Origin: an uncultured Pseudoxanthomonas sp.
GTDB lineage: Bacteria > Pseudomonadota > Gammaproteobacteria > Xanthomonadales > Xanthomonadaceae
Direction: 5' to 3'
DNA: 64,000 bases
NCBI GenBank assembly: GCA_946479745.1
Contig: CAMLGZ010000007.1
Coordinates: 62,001 to 126,000 of the forward strand
Part shown: one piece after another, positions 1 through 9,148 of the stretch
Numbering within the stretch: the first letter of the stretch is position 1
Layout of the letters: each line of letters opens with the position of its first letter
Notes under the pieces: model-generated
What the model was told of the DNA's origin: nothing
Database searches by the model: none
What the model saw: only the letters and a program-made list of their open reading frames with translations
Translations under genes and position numbers: made by a program

Positions 1-547
1 CGTAGCCATCGGTGCCGCCACCCAGGGTAAAGGCGTGCGAATCCACTTCGTGCGCGGCCTTGCTGACCAGGTTGATGCTGCCGCCGACCGAGCCGGCTCC
101 CGAGTAGACCGAATTGGCGCCATTGACCAGTTCGAGCGATTCCAGATTGAAGTTGTCGGTGCGGCTGTATTGCGCGCTGTCGCGCACGCCGTCGGTGGTG
201 ATGTCGCTGTTGGCGGTGAAGCCGCGCAGGTTGATGCTGTCGCCGTAGCCGCCGCCGCCTTCGCCCGCGCCGAAGGTGATGCCAGGCAGGGTGCTGAGCA
301 CGTCGCGCAGGCCGATCAGGCCTTGTTGGTCCATCGTCGCCTTGTTGACCACGGTAATGGTCTGGGGGGTGTCAAGCAGCGCCTCGGTGTATTTCGGTGA
401 CGAGGGTTTGTCGATCTTGGTTCCTTGGACCTCGACGGCATCCAGCTGCGTGGCGGTCTTGTCGGGCGCCAGATCGGCAAGGGCCGGGGTGGAAATGACC
501 AGCAACAGGGCGGCGGAAAGGGGGGAGAGGCGCAACGTGGGCTTCAT
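1..547 (-). CDS. TonB-dependent siderophore receptor, N-terminal part (cut by window edge)
   Basis: Reading from ATG at 547, the frame is open to the window edge, giving about 182 residues. There is a signal peptide (ends near PALA, residue 24), a TonB-box-like stretch (LDAVEVQG), and a plug domain with the family pattern DTPQTITVVN, LPGITFGAGEGG, INLRGF and ITTDGVRDS. The plug wording resembles catecholate siderophore receptors of the Fiu/FepA-like class (family knowledge). The product would sit in the outer membrane and import ferric siderophore using TonB energy. The Fur-like site and promoter upstream support iron control. The beta-barrel lies outside the window, so substrate and integrity cannot be judged. 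Confidence 0.9.
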   Translation of the reverse strand, partial: MKPTLRLSPLSAALLLVISTPALADLAPDKTATQLDAVEVQGTKIDKPSSPKYTEALLDTPQTITVVNKATMDQQGLIGLRDVLSTLPGITFGAGEGGGGYGDSINLRGFTANSDITTDGVRDSAQYSRTDNFNLESLELVNGANSVYSGAGSVGGSINLVSKAAHEVDSHAFTLGGGTDGY

Positions 548-589
548 TCTCGGCTCAAGGTAGTGGGGCTTTGCCCCGTTCAAGCGACA

Positions 590-618
590 ATGTTAATGAG
601 AATGATTCGCGCTTACAA
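590..618 (-). promoter_or_regulatory. Promoter with overlapping Fur-like box upstream of the TonB receptor
   Basis: On the minus strand, TTGTAA (613-618) and TAACAT (590-595) are separated by exactly 17 bases and fit -35/-10 boxes. Bases 592-610 read in the same direction match the classical 19-bp Fur box at 13 of 19 positions, including the half ATCATT-like and TCATTA blocks. The site covers the spacer and part of the -10, where Fur binding would block RNA polymerase. The match was counted by eye; binding is inferred. Confidence 0.6.
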
Positions 619-684
619 CTATTTGTTTACATTTGACTCCACCGGGCACCTTAATCCTTTCGGTTTGGTACTCGCTTGCGAAAC

Positions 685-749
685 GTAGGGCGGGCACTGC
701 CAGCCGGGGCCTTATTCGCCAAAGGTGCGGCGGGCAGTGCCCGCCCTAC
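685..749. repeat. GTAG-type intergenic inverted repeat
   Basis: Two 17-base arms (685-701 and 733-749) beginning GTAGGGCGGGCAC are perfect reverse complements around a 31-base loop. The element lies after the last gene of the suf operon and before the TonB-receptor promoter, so it may also help end suf transcription. The terminal GTAG resembles the SMAG/REP-type elements known in Stenotrophomonas. Confidence 0.8.
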
Positions 750-778
750 TGGAAATACCGGTTTGCTGTGAGGCTGTT

Positions 779-1111
779 CTATTCGCGGTCGTCGCGCGTC
801 CAGAGGGCGTCGTGCTCCTGCTTGACCGGGAACTTGGGCACGCCCGTATACGCCGGCGCGCACAGCGGCATGCCATTGCGCACGTCGAAGCGTGCGCCGT
901 GCAGCACGCATTCGATGGTGGCTTCATCGGCGTCGAAACTGCCCGCCGAGAGTTCGAAATCCTCGTGGCTGCACTTGTCTTCCAGCGCGTAATACTCGCC
1001 GTCATAGTTGAATACCACGATCGGCACCGAGGTCACTTCGTCCCATGCGGTCTTCATTTCGCCCGGAAGCAGCTCGCTGACGGCGCAGACAAAGGTCCAG
1101 GTTTCGCTCAC
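779..1111 (-). CDS. Rieske-type [2Fe-2S] ferredoxin in the suf operon
   Basis: A 110-residue cytosolic protein made almost entirely of one Rieske domain. Ligands are Cys47-x-His49 (CSHED) and Cys68-x2-His71 (CVLHG), both intact. The family carries electrons, often to non-heme iron oxygenases, but no oxygenase gene is nearby. I chose the GTG at 1111-1109, which overlaps the GNAT stop codon (GTGA, four bases) and gives the usual MSETW-like start; an in-frame TTG twelve bases earlier is the alternative. It is the last gene of the suf operon, so a role in supplying electrons for, or using, newly made Fe-S clusters is an inference from context. Confidence 0.85.
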   Translation of the reverse strand: MSETWTFVCAVSELLPGEMKTAWDEVTSVPIVVFNYDGEYYALEDKCSHEDFELSAGSFDADEATIECVLHGARFDVRNGMPLCAPAYTGVPKFPVKQEHDALWTRDDRE

Positions 1112-1647
1112 ACGCCTTCCCAATTGAAAGGCTTCTCCAGTACTTCGAAGCGCAGGTCGTCGCGTTTGGGAATGCCAAAACGCTCGTCGCCGTAAGGGAA
1201 GGGCTTGGTGATGCCGGTGCGGCGGTAGCCACGGCGTTCGTAGAAGGCGATCAACTCATCGCGGATATCGATCACGGTCATGCGCATCGCTGGCAGCCGC
1301 CATTCGTCGCGCGCGATGCGTTCGGCCTCGGCCAGCAGCAACTTGCCCACGCCGCCGCCCTGCAGGCCGGGCTGGACCGAGAACATGCCGAGGTAGCCGG
1401 CGCCGTTCTCCTCAGCCACGTGCACGCAGGCCAGCAATTGCGGTCCGCGCTCAGCGATGACAATCCGGCTGCGCTCGCGCTCGATGTCTTCGCGCAGTAC
1501 TCCCGGGTCGATGCGCTGCCCGTCGAGCAGGTCGGCCTCGGTGGTCCAGCCCTGTTTGCTGGCGTCGCCCCGGTAGGCGGAAGTCACCAGCACGACCAGG
1601 ACGTCGATGTCCGCGAGCGTCGCGGGGCGGAAGGTAAGGTCGGTCAT
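1108..1647 (-). CDS. GNAT-family N-acetyltransferase
   Basis: A 179-residue protein with a single Gcn5-related acetyltransferase fold. The acetyl-CoA pyrophosphate-binding motif is visible as QPGLQGGGVGKLLL, followed by the C-terminal AFYERRGYRRTG segment typical of the family. The substrate cannot be read from the sequence. It lies 40 bases after sufS and its stop overlaps the start of the Rieske ferredoxin, so it is very probably cotranscribed with suf. Whether it acts on a Suf protein or is a passenger is unknown. Confidence 0.85.
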   Translation of the reverse strand: MTDLTFRPATLADIDVLVVLVTSAYRGDASKQGWTTEADLLDGQRIDPGVLREDIERERSRIVIAERGPQLLACVHVAEENGAGYLGMFSVQPGLQGGGVGKLLLAEAERIARDEWRLPAMRMTVIDIRDELIAFYERRGYRRTGITKPFPYGDERFGIPKRDDLRFEVLEKPFNWEGV

Positions 1648-1687
1648 GGCGGAATTTTATCCGCTTTCCGACGCCGCGTAAGCGCGG

Positions 1688-2938
1688 TCACGCCAGCAGG
1701 CTGCGCGCCTTCTTCAGCGCGGCCACGAAACGCTCGACCTCGTCGTGCGTGTTGTAGAACGCCAGCGAGGCGCGGCAAGTGGCGGCAACGCCCAGGGATT
1801 GCAGCAGGGGATGTGCGCAGTGCTGGCCGGAACGGATGGCGACGCCTTCCAGGTCCAGCAAGGTAGCCAGGTCGTGCGCGTGCGCGCCTTCGACCAGGAA
1901 CGAGATCACCGCCGCCTTGCCCGGCGCGCGCCCGAAGATGCGCAGACCGTCCGTTTTCAGCAGCTCCTCGGTCGCATGGGCAAGCAATTCGCTTTCCCGC
2001 GCCTCGATATGCGCCATGCCGACCGACAGCAGGTAGTCCACTGCAGCGCCCAGGCCGATGAAGCCGGCGATGTTGGGCGTGCCGGCCTCGAACTTGTGCG
2101 GGGCATCGTTGAATACGGTGCCCTCGAAACTGACTTCGCGGATCATCTCGCCGCCACCGATGAACGGCGGCATCGCCTGCAGGTGCTCGCGCCTGGCCCA
2201 CAGAGCGCCGGTGCCGGTGGGGCCGCACATCTTGTGCCCGGTGATGGCGTAGAAATCGCAGCCGATCGCGGCGACATCCAGGGCGCGGTGGGGCGCAGCC
2301 TGGGAGCCGTCGATGACCGTCACGATGCCGCGCTTGCGGGCCTCGCGGCAGATCTCGCGGACGGGATTCACGGTGCCCAGCACGTTGGAAACGTGCGTTA
2401 CCGCCAACAGCTTCACGTCGGCGGTCATCGCCGCATACAGTGCCGGCAAGTCGAGACTTCCGTCGGTGGTCAGCTCGGCGACCTTGATGCTGGCGCCGGT
2501 GCGCTCGGCGACCAACTGCCAGGGCACGATGTTGGCATGGTGCTCCATGCGCGACACCAGAATGGTGTCTCCGGTCTTCAACCGCGGCAACGCCCACGAA
2601 TAGGCCACCAGGTTGATCGCAAAGGTGGTGCCGCTGCACAGCACCAGTTCGTCGGCACGCACGTTGAGGAAGCGGGCCAGCTTGCCGCGCGCGCCTTCGT
2701 AGGCGTCGGTCGCTTCGGTACCCAGGGTGTGCACGGCACGGCTGACGTTGGCGTTGTGGCGGCGATAGAAATCGTCCACCGCCTCGATCACCGAAGCCGG
2801 TTTCTGGCCGGTGTTGGCGCTGTCCAGGTAGATCAGCGGCTTGCCGTGGACTTCACGGGTCAGCAGCGGGAAGTCGGCGCGGATGCCTTCCCAGTCGGGA
2901 GCGGAGGTCGTAGCCGTAGCGGTATGCGGAGCGTTCAT
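1688..2938 (-). CDS. sufS: Cysteine desulfurase SufS
   Basis: A 416-residue PLP enzyme that removes sulfur from cysteine, leaving alanine and an enzyme persulfide for Fe-S cluster building on SufBCD. The PLP lysine is Lys236 (AITGHKMCG) and the persulfide cysteine is Cys374 in SGQHCAHP, the SufS (group II) form of the loop. Length matches the family (about 400-415). ATG at 2936-2938 lies three bases after the sufD stop. No sufE or sufU acceptor gene lies in this operon, so the sulfur relay partner must be encoded elsewhere or be absent. Confidence 0.97.
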   Translation of the reverse strand: MNAPHTATATTSAPDWEGIRADFPLLTREVHGKPLIYLDSANTGQKPASVIEAVDDFYRRHNANVSRAVHTLGTEATDAYEGARGKLARFLNVRADELVLCSGTTFAINLVAYSWALPRLKTGDTILVSRMEHHANIVPWQLVAERTGASIKVAELTTDGSLDLPALYAAMTADVKLLAVTHVSNVLGTVNPVREICREARKRGIVTVIDGSQAAPHRALDVAAIGCDFYAITGHKMCGPTGTGALWARREHLQAMPPFIGGGEMIREVSFEGTVFNDAPHKFEAGTPNIAGFIGLGAAVDYLLSVGMAHIEARESELLAHATEELLKTDGLRIFGRAPGKAAVISFLVEGAHAHDLATLLDLEGVAIRSGQHCAHPLLQSLGVAATCRASLAFYNTHDEVERFVAALKKARSLLA

Positions 2939-2941
2939 GGC

Positions 2942-4204
2942 TCAGGCCACTCCAGCGGTGGTCAAGGCGTGGTCCAGCTGCGAGGTCAGCAATGCCGCTA
3001 CCCCGGCGTCGGAGATCTGCATCAGCGGTTCGCGGCAGAACGCGGCGGTGAGCAGCTGCTGCGCCAGGTCTTCCGGCAGGCCGCGCGAGCGCAGATAGAA
3101 CAACGCGTTCGTATCCAGCCGTCCGACGGTTGCGCCGTGCGCGGCCTTGACTTCATCGGCGTGGATTTCCAGTACCGGCTGGGTATCGATCTCCGCGCCT
3201 TCGGACAGCAGCAGGTTCTTGTTGGAAAGCATCGCGTCGCTGCCGTCGGCGCCTTCGCGGATCAGAATGCCACCATGGAAAACGGCGCGGCCGCGGCCGG
3301 TGCCCAAACCGCGCCAGGTCAGTTCGCAGGAAGTGTCGCGGGCGATGTGCTCGATGCCCAGGCGTGTGTCGACATGGCGCTTGCCGCCCGCCAGCAACAC
3401 GCCGTTCGCGACCAGTCGCGCGTTGTCGCCTTCCAGGCGCACGTTGAGCTCGTGGCGGGAAAGCGCGGCGCCCAGTTCAAGGTCCGTGCGCCGGTATGCG
3501 GTGTCGCGGGCGAGCACGGCATCGGTACGCAGGAACGAAGTGGCGCGCTCGCTCTCGTGCTGGATGCGCGCGTGGTCGAGCGCCGCACCCCGCGCCAGAT
3601 GCACGTGGGTCAGCGAATTGGCGAAATGCGCGTGCGCGCCGCTGGTCAGATGGTGTTCGACGAGCGAAAGCTTCGCCCCTTCGCGCAGCTCGATCAGATT
3701 GCGCAGGTGCCAGGCACGGTCGACTCCGTCGTCGGCGCCGATGAAGACAAGATGCAAGGGCTTTGCGATATCAGCGCCGGCCTCGACGCGGAGCAGTACG
3801 CCCTCGCTAGCCAGCGCGGCATTGAGGCGCGCGAAGATCTCGTCGTGGCGTTCGAAACGGCGGGCCAGGAAGCGTGCGGTATCGGTGCCCGCAGCAAGCA
3901 CTTCGGACAGCAGTTGCAGACTGACGCCATGGGGCAGGCCATCGGTCGCCGATAGAACCGGCGAATATAGGCCGTTGACGAAGACGATGCGTGGCCACGA
4001 TATGCCGGCCAGCAGTTCGATGCCGACTTCCGGTGCCGACTCCGCCGCTATGAAGCTACGCCGCTCCAAAGCGCGCAGCGAGGTGTATTTCCACGCTTCG
4101 CTGCGCGGGCCGGGCAGGCCGTCGCGCAGGACGTCGTCCAGCACCGCGCGCCGGCTGGCATCGCCCCGGAAACCGCCGGCAAGGGAGTCGAGCAAAGCGC
4201 TCAT
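2942..4204 (-). CDS. sufD: Fe-S cluster assembly protein SufD
   Basis: A 420-residue subunit of the SufBCD scaffold complex, paired with SufB and driven by the SufC ATPase. The C-terminal half carries the beta-helix pattern shared by SufB and SufD, including ISDAGVAALLTSQLDH near the end. I place the start at the ATG 4202-4204 (MSALLDSLAG), which shares one base with the sufC stop (TGATG), rather than at an upstream in-frame codon lying inside sufC. The overlap suggests translational coupling, fitting a fixed complex. Confidence 0.95.
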   Translation of the reverse strand: MSALLDSLAGGFRGDASRRAVLDDVLRDGLPGPRSEAWKYTSLRALERRSFIAAESAPEVGIELLAGISWPRIVFVNGLYSPVLSATDGLPHGVSLQLLSEVLAAGTDTARFLARRFERHDEIFARLNAALASEGVLLRVEAGADIAKPLHLVFIGADDGVDRAWHLRNLIELREGAKLSLVEHHLTSGAHAHFANSLTHVHLARGAALDHARIQHESERATSFLRTDAVLARDTAYRRTDLELGAALSRHELNVRLEGDNARLVANGVLLAGGKRHVDTRLGIEHIARDTSCELTWRGLGTGRGRAVFHGGILIREGADGSDAMLSNKNLLLSEGAEIDTQPVLEIHADEVKAAHGATVGRLDTNALFYLRSRGLPEDLAQQLLTAAFCREPLMQISDAGVAALLTSQLDHALTTAGVA

Positions 4205-4968
4205 CAGGCCGCCTTCTCCGGGGTGACCCGATCTTTCAGCCATGCATAACCATGCGCTTCCAGTTCCAGCGCCAGTTCCGGTCCGCCGCTTTCCACGATG
4301 CGGCCATCGGACAGCACGTGCACCACGTCCGGCTTGATGTAGTCGAGCAGGCGCTGGTAGTGGGTGATGACCAGGAAGGCGCGGTCCGGCGAGCGCAGCG
4401 CGTTGACGCCCTCGGCGACGTTCTTCAGAGCATCGATGTCCAGGCCGCTGTCGGTTTCGTCCAGGATCGCCAGCTTCGGTTCCAGCACGGCCAGCTGGAA
4501 GATCTCGTTGCGCTTTTTCTCGCCGCCGCTGAAGCCTTCGTTGACGCCGCGATGCAGCAGTTCGTCCTTCAGATGCAGCACGGCCAGTTTTTCGCGCACC
4601 AGCTTGAGGAACTGCATGGAATCCAGCTCGCTTTCGCCACGCGCCTTGCGCTGCGCGTTGAGCGCGGCACGCAGGAAATAGGTGTTGTTGACGCCGGGAA
4701 TCTCGACCGGGTACTGGAAAGCCAGGAACACGCCGGCAGCGGCGCGCTGTTCCGGCGCCAGTTGCAGCAGGTCGTTTCCTTCGTAAGTTACCGAGCCCTC
4801 GGTGACTTCATAGCCTTCGCGTCCGGCCAAAATGTTGCCCAGCGTAGACTTGCCGGCGCCGTTGGGACCCATCAGCGCGTGCACTTGGCCGGGCTTCACT
4901 TCCAGCGACAGGCCCTTGAGGATTTCCTTGCCGGCGACGCGGGCGTGGAGGTTTTCGATCTTCAGCAT
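4204..4968 (-). CDS. sufC: Fe-S cluster assembly ATPase SufC
   Basis: A 254-residue cytosolic ABC-type ATPase. Walker A is GPNGAGKST (34-42), the signature is FSGGEKKRNE, and Walker B is LAILDETDSGLD, all in SufC form. It binds SufB and SufD and hydrolyses ATP to drive cluster assembly on the scaffold. The start is the ATG at 4966-4968 (MLKIENLHAR); a TTG four codons earlier is less likely. It is separated from sufB by 99 bases containing a perfect 31-bp stem, which is unusual in a tightly packed operon. Confidence 0.97.
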   Translation of the reverse strand: MLKIENLHARVAGKEILKGLSLEVKPGQVHALMGPNGAGKSTLGNILAGREGYEVTEGSVTYEGNDLLQLAPEQRAAAGVFLAFQYPVEIPGVNNTYFLRAALNAQRKARGESELDSMQFLKLVREKLAVLHLKDELLHRGVNEGFSGGEKKRNEIFQLAVLEPKLAILDETDSGLDIDALKNVAEGVNALRSPDRAFLVITHYQRLLDYIKPDVVHVLSDGRIVESGGPELALELEAHGYAWLKDRVTPEKAA

Positions 4969-4993
4969 TTCGGTTTCCAAGGTTCTAGTTCTT

Positions 4994-5064
4994 TGTAGGA
5001 GCGCCTCCTAGGCGCGAGCTCTTGATCTTCGAGCAAGAGCTCGCGCCTAGGAGGCGCTCCTACA
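4994..5064. repeat. Perfect 31-bp GTAG-type palindrome inside the suf operon
   Basis: Arms at 4994-5024 and 5034-5064 (beginning TGTAGGAGCGCC) are exact reverse complements over 31 bases with a nine-base loop. The stem starts only three bases after the sufB stop (minus strand) and ends 25 bases before the sufC ATG. There is no T-run after it, so a simple terminator is unlikely. It belongs to the same GTAGGAGCG family as the repeats near 30.4, 31.4, 55.6 and 56.8 kb. Confidence 0.9.
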
Positions 5065-5067
5065 GGG

Positions 5068-6537
<1,470 letters not shown>

Positions 6538-6553
6538 GGGGCTGCCTACGTTC

Positions 6554-7018
6554 TTAACTGGTGGCGACGTGCACGGCGATGGAACGCCGCGTAACGTCGG
6601 TGGAAGAGGAAGAAGAGAGCGGTTTCAGCATCTGCGCCAGGGTGACGCCGCGCAGGGCGTCGGCGACCACGTCGTTGATCAGCCGCCAGTTGGCGCGCAC
6701 GCCGCACTGGTGGGCGATGCCGCAATGGCTGTCGTGCTGGCTGCATTCGGTCATCGCCAGCGGCCCTTCCATGGCCTCGACGATCTCGATCAGGGTGATT
6801 TCGGCGGCGTCGCGGCTGAGGCGGTAGCCGCCGTGCACACCGCGCAAGCTGGTGACCAGTCCGGCCTGGGCCAGGGGCTTGAGCAGCTTGCTGACGGTGG
6901 GGGTTTCCAGGCCGGCGGTTTCGGCCAGATCGGCCGCGCTCAGCACGTCGTCCGGGCGTGCGGCGAGCACGGTCAGTACGACGGTGGCGTAATCGGTGAG
7001 CTTGGTGACGCGGAGCAT
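6554..7018 (-). CDS. Rrf2-family SUF operon regulator
   Basis: A 154-residue DNA-binding regulator with an N-terminal winged helix ([29 protein letters not shown]) and three cysteines, Cys92, Cys99 and Cys105 (C-x6-C-x5-C), which in IscR relatives bind a [2Fe-2S] cluster. It is the first gene of the suf operon. By analogy with IscR and the SUF-specific Rrf2 regulators, it should sense cluster status and repress the operon when clusters are plentiful. The inverted repeat over its own -10 box supports autoregulation. The serine-rich tail (SSSSS near 134-138) is not a family feature I recognise. Confidence 0.92.
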   Translation of the reverse strand: MLRVTKLTDYATVVLTVLAARPDDVLSAADLAETAGLETPTVSKLLKPLAQAGLVTSLRGVHGGYRLSRDAAEITLIEIVEAMEGPLAMTECSQHDSHCGIAHQCGVRANWRLINDVVADALRGVTLAQMLKPLSSSSSTDVTRRSIAVHVATS

Positions 7019-7034
7019 GGTAGGGCGGGTTCCA

Positions 7035-7076
7035 AAAGCGTACCGAAATTGTACGCTTTCTGCTCCGCCCGGCCAA
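7035..7076 (-). promoter_or_regulatory. suf operon promoter with palindromic operator
   Basis: Minus strand: -35 TTGGCC (7071-7076), 17-base spacer, -10 TACAAT (7048-7053). A perfect 9-bp inverted repeat, AAAGCGTAC and GTACGCTTT separated by seven bases, spans 7035-7059 and covers the -10 box. The layout is that of a repressor operator, most simply for the adjacent Rrf2 regulator whose ATG begins 17 bases downstream of the palindrome. Confidence 0.75.
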
Positions 7077-7087
7077 GCCGGGGTTGT

Positions 7088-7636
7088 TCAGGGAAGCGAG
7101 GCGGTCCCGGCAGCCTGCGCGTCGGGCTTGGCGCCTTCAGCAGGAGCGGTAGGCAACACCAGCTGAAAGTAGGGCGGCGGCGGTTGCTGGCCAGGCGGCA
7201 GATAGTCCGGCGCGGCCTGTCCGGCCTGGCCCAGGGAGGCGATGAAGCGGTAGAGGGCGCGACGGTCTTGTTCGGACAACTCGCGGACCGTGAAGTCGGG
7301 CATGGGCGGCCGGGTGTGGAAGGCGCCGCTGTAAGCCAGCCATTGGGCCTCGCTCATCTTCGACAGGTTCAGCCGCAAATTGGTGGCGTAGGTGGTGCCC
7401 CATGGCCCCATGAATCCCTGGTTCGAACCGGTCAGCCATTGCTCCTTCGGCAGTCTGCCGCCGCTCGGCGCGTAGCCGGGCGTGTGGCAGTCGTTGCATC
7501 CGCCCACCTTCACCAGGTATTCGCCCTTGGCCAGCAAATCGACGGCAGGTTCGGCGATGGCCTTGGGGGCGGCCGCGGGCTGGCAGGCGGCCAGCAGCGG
7601 AAACAGGGAAGCCAACAGCAGATTTCTTGTTCGCAC
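7088..7636 (-). CDS. Class I-type cytochrome c lipoprotein
   Basis: A 182-residue exported haem protein. The N-terminus has a lipobox (FPLLAAC, Cys18), predicting a lipid anchor on the periplasmic side of an envelope membrane. One haem c site, CNDCH (47-51), is present, and PPMPDFTV later could supply the axial methionine. The C-terminus is proline/alanine-rich. I prefer the GTG at 7636-7634, preceded by GAAGGA at good spacing, over the ATG eleven codons upstream, because it places the hydrophobic core correctly. Redox partners are not evident from the neighbours. Confidence 0.8.
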   Translation of the reverse strand: MRTRNLLLASLFPLLAACQPAAAPKAIAEPAVDLLAKGEYLVKVGGCNDCHTPGYAPSGGRLPKEQWLTGSNQGFMGPWGTTYATNLRLNLSKMSEAQWLAYSGAFHTRPPMPDFTVRELSEQDRRALYRFIASLGQAGQAAPDYLPPGQQPPPPYFQLVLPTAPAEGAKPDAQAAGTASLP

Positions 7637-7770
7637 GATGCAGGGTCCTTCGGAGGGCAATGCCATCAAAACGCAGTCCTCCCTGCGGACAGGACACTGT
7701 CCGGCCCCGTATGCATGGCGATCAAGCGCCGCGCAGGCGACAATGGGGGCAACCCACGTTGGAACTACCC

Positions 7771-8259
7771 ATGCCCCGCAAGATCGAAGCCCGCAAGTCC
7801 GATATCCATGGCAACGGCGTTTTCGCCATCGCCGACATCAAGAAGGGCGAGCAAGTCGTCGAATACAAAGGCAAGCGCCGCACCCACGCCGAAGTGGACA
7901 AGGACGATACCGGCGACGTCGAATCCGGCCATACCTTCCTGTTCACGCTCAACGACGAATACGTCATCGACGCCAATCACAAGGGCAACAAGGCGCGCTG
8001 GATCAACCACAGCTGCGACCCCAACTGCGAAGCAGTGATCGACGAACACGAAGGCAAGAACCGCAAGAAGGATCGTGTGCTGATCGAAGCGATCCGCAAC
8101 ATCAAGCCGGGCGAAGAGCTGACTTACAACTACGGCATCACCCTGGAAGAGGCGCACACCGCGCGCCTGAAGAAGATATGGGAATGCAAGTGCGGGTCGA
8201 AGAAGTGCACAGGGACGATGTTGCAGCCCAAGGGCAAGGAAAAAGCCGCCGGCAAGTGA
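7771..8259 (+). CDS. SET-domain lysine methyltransferase-like protein
   Basis: A 162-residue protein that is nearly all SET domain. Visible motifs are HGNGVFA (13-19), RWINHSCDPNC (76-86) and ELTYNYG (116-122), followed by a post-SET cysteine cluster, CKCGSKKC (139-146), which with Cys86 could hold a zinc ion as in eukaryotic SET enzymes. The family transfers methyl groups from S-adenosylmethionine to protein lysines. The tail is lysine-rich (PKGKEKAAGK). Bacterial substrates are mostly unknown. The start is the ATG giving MPRKIEARKS. It stands alone, divergent from the cytochrome gene. Confidence 0.88.
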   Translation: MPRKIEARKSDIHGNGVFAIADIKKGEQVVEYKGKRRTHAEVDKDDTGDVESGHTFLFTLNDEYVIDANHKGNKARWINHSCDPNCEAVIDEHEGKNRKKDRVLIEAIRNIKPGEELTYNYGITLEEAHTARLKKIWECKCGSKKCTGTMLQPKGKEKAAGK

Positions 8260-8356
8260 ATGCCGGGAAGTGAAGGCATCGGACGCAAGTACGATGCTGT
8301 AACGCGCCGATTGCGACACTATGGCGGTCACCCCCCACACCTCCAGGAGTCAATGC

Positions 8357-9145
8357 ATGGGTTCCCCGATCGAAGGTAAGGTCGCCGTCGTCACCGGCGC
8401 GGCCAGCGGCATAGGCAAGGAAATCGCGCATACGCTGGCCACGGCCGGCGCCAAGGTCGCCATCGCCGACCTCAACCTGGCAGGCGCACAGGCCGTCGCC
8501 GACGAAATCATTTTGGCCGGCGGAACGGCGATGGGCGTGGCGATGGACGTCACCGACGAGGCCGCGGTCAATGCAGGCATCGCCCAGGCCGTCGAACAGC
8601 TGGGCCCGGTGGACATACTGATTTCCAACGCCGGCATCCAGATCATCAATGCGATCGAGGATTACGCCTACTCCGACTGGAAGAAGATGCTGGCCATCCA
8701 TCTGGACGGCGCCTTCCTGACCACCAAGGCGGTGCTGCCGCATATGTACAAAGACGATCGAGGCGGCGTGGTGATCTACATGGGCTCGGTGCACTCGCAC
8801 GAAGCCTCGCCGCTGAAATCGGCCTACGTCACCGCCAAGCACGGGCTGCTGGGGCTGGCGCGGGTGCTGGCGAAGGAAGGCGGTAAGCACGGCGTGCGCG
8901 CCAACGTGGTCTGCCCCGGTTTCGTGCGCACCCCGCTGGTGGAAAAACAGATTCCCGAGCAGGCCAAGACCCTGGGCATCAGCGAAGACGACGTGGTCAA
9001 GAAAGTGATGCTGGGCCAGACCGTCGACGGCATCTTCACCACGGTGGAAGACGTGGCGCAGACGGTGAAGTTCCTGTGCGAATTTCCCAGCAATGCGCTG
9101 ACCGGGCAAAGCGTGGTGGTCAGCCACGGCTGGTACATGCAGTAG
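8357..9145 (+). CDS. bdhA: 3-hydroxybutyrate dehydrogenase
   Basis: A 262-residue short-chain dehydrogenase/reductase. NAD-binding motif TGAASGIG (13-20), NAG (91-93) and the catalytic Ser144, Tyr157 and Lys161 are present. The C-terminal pattern ([20 protein letters not shown], and [13 protein letters not shown] at the end) is that of D-3-hydroxybutyrate dehydrogenases, which oxidise 3-hydroxybutyrate to acetoacetate. ATG at 8357 is preceded by AGGAG at seven bases. The patatin gene starts three bases after its stop, a pairing that suggests joint use in lipid or polyhydroxyalkanoate breakdown (inference). Confidence 0.92.
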   Translation: MGSPIEGKVAVVTGAASGIGKEIAHTLATAGAKVAIADLNLAGAQAVADEIILAGGTAMGVAMDVTDEAAVNAGIAQAVEQLGPVDILISNAGIQIINAIEDYAYSDWKKMLAIHLDGAFLTTKAVLPHMYKDDRGGVVIYMGSVHSHEASPLKSAYVTAKHGLLGLARVLAKEGGKHGVRANVVCPGFVRTPLVEKQIPEQAKTLGISEDDVVKKVMLGQTVDGIFTTVEDVAQTVKFLCEFPSNALTGQSVVVSHGWYMQ

Positions 9146-9148
9146 GCG

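Noticed and set aside
1745..3955. A 736-residue open frame on the plus strand opposite sufS and sufD
   Set aside because: It is the antisense of two well-conserved genes, has no family pattern and consists of biased amino acids typical of GC-rich shadows.
4994..5064. A simple Rho-independent terminator between sufB and sufC
   Set aside because: The stem has no T-run, lies inside a conserved operon and has relatives elsewhere in the window, so a repeat explains it better.
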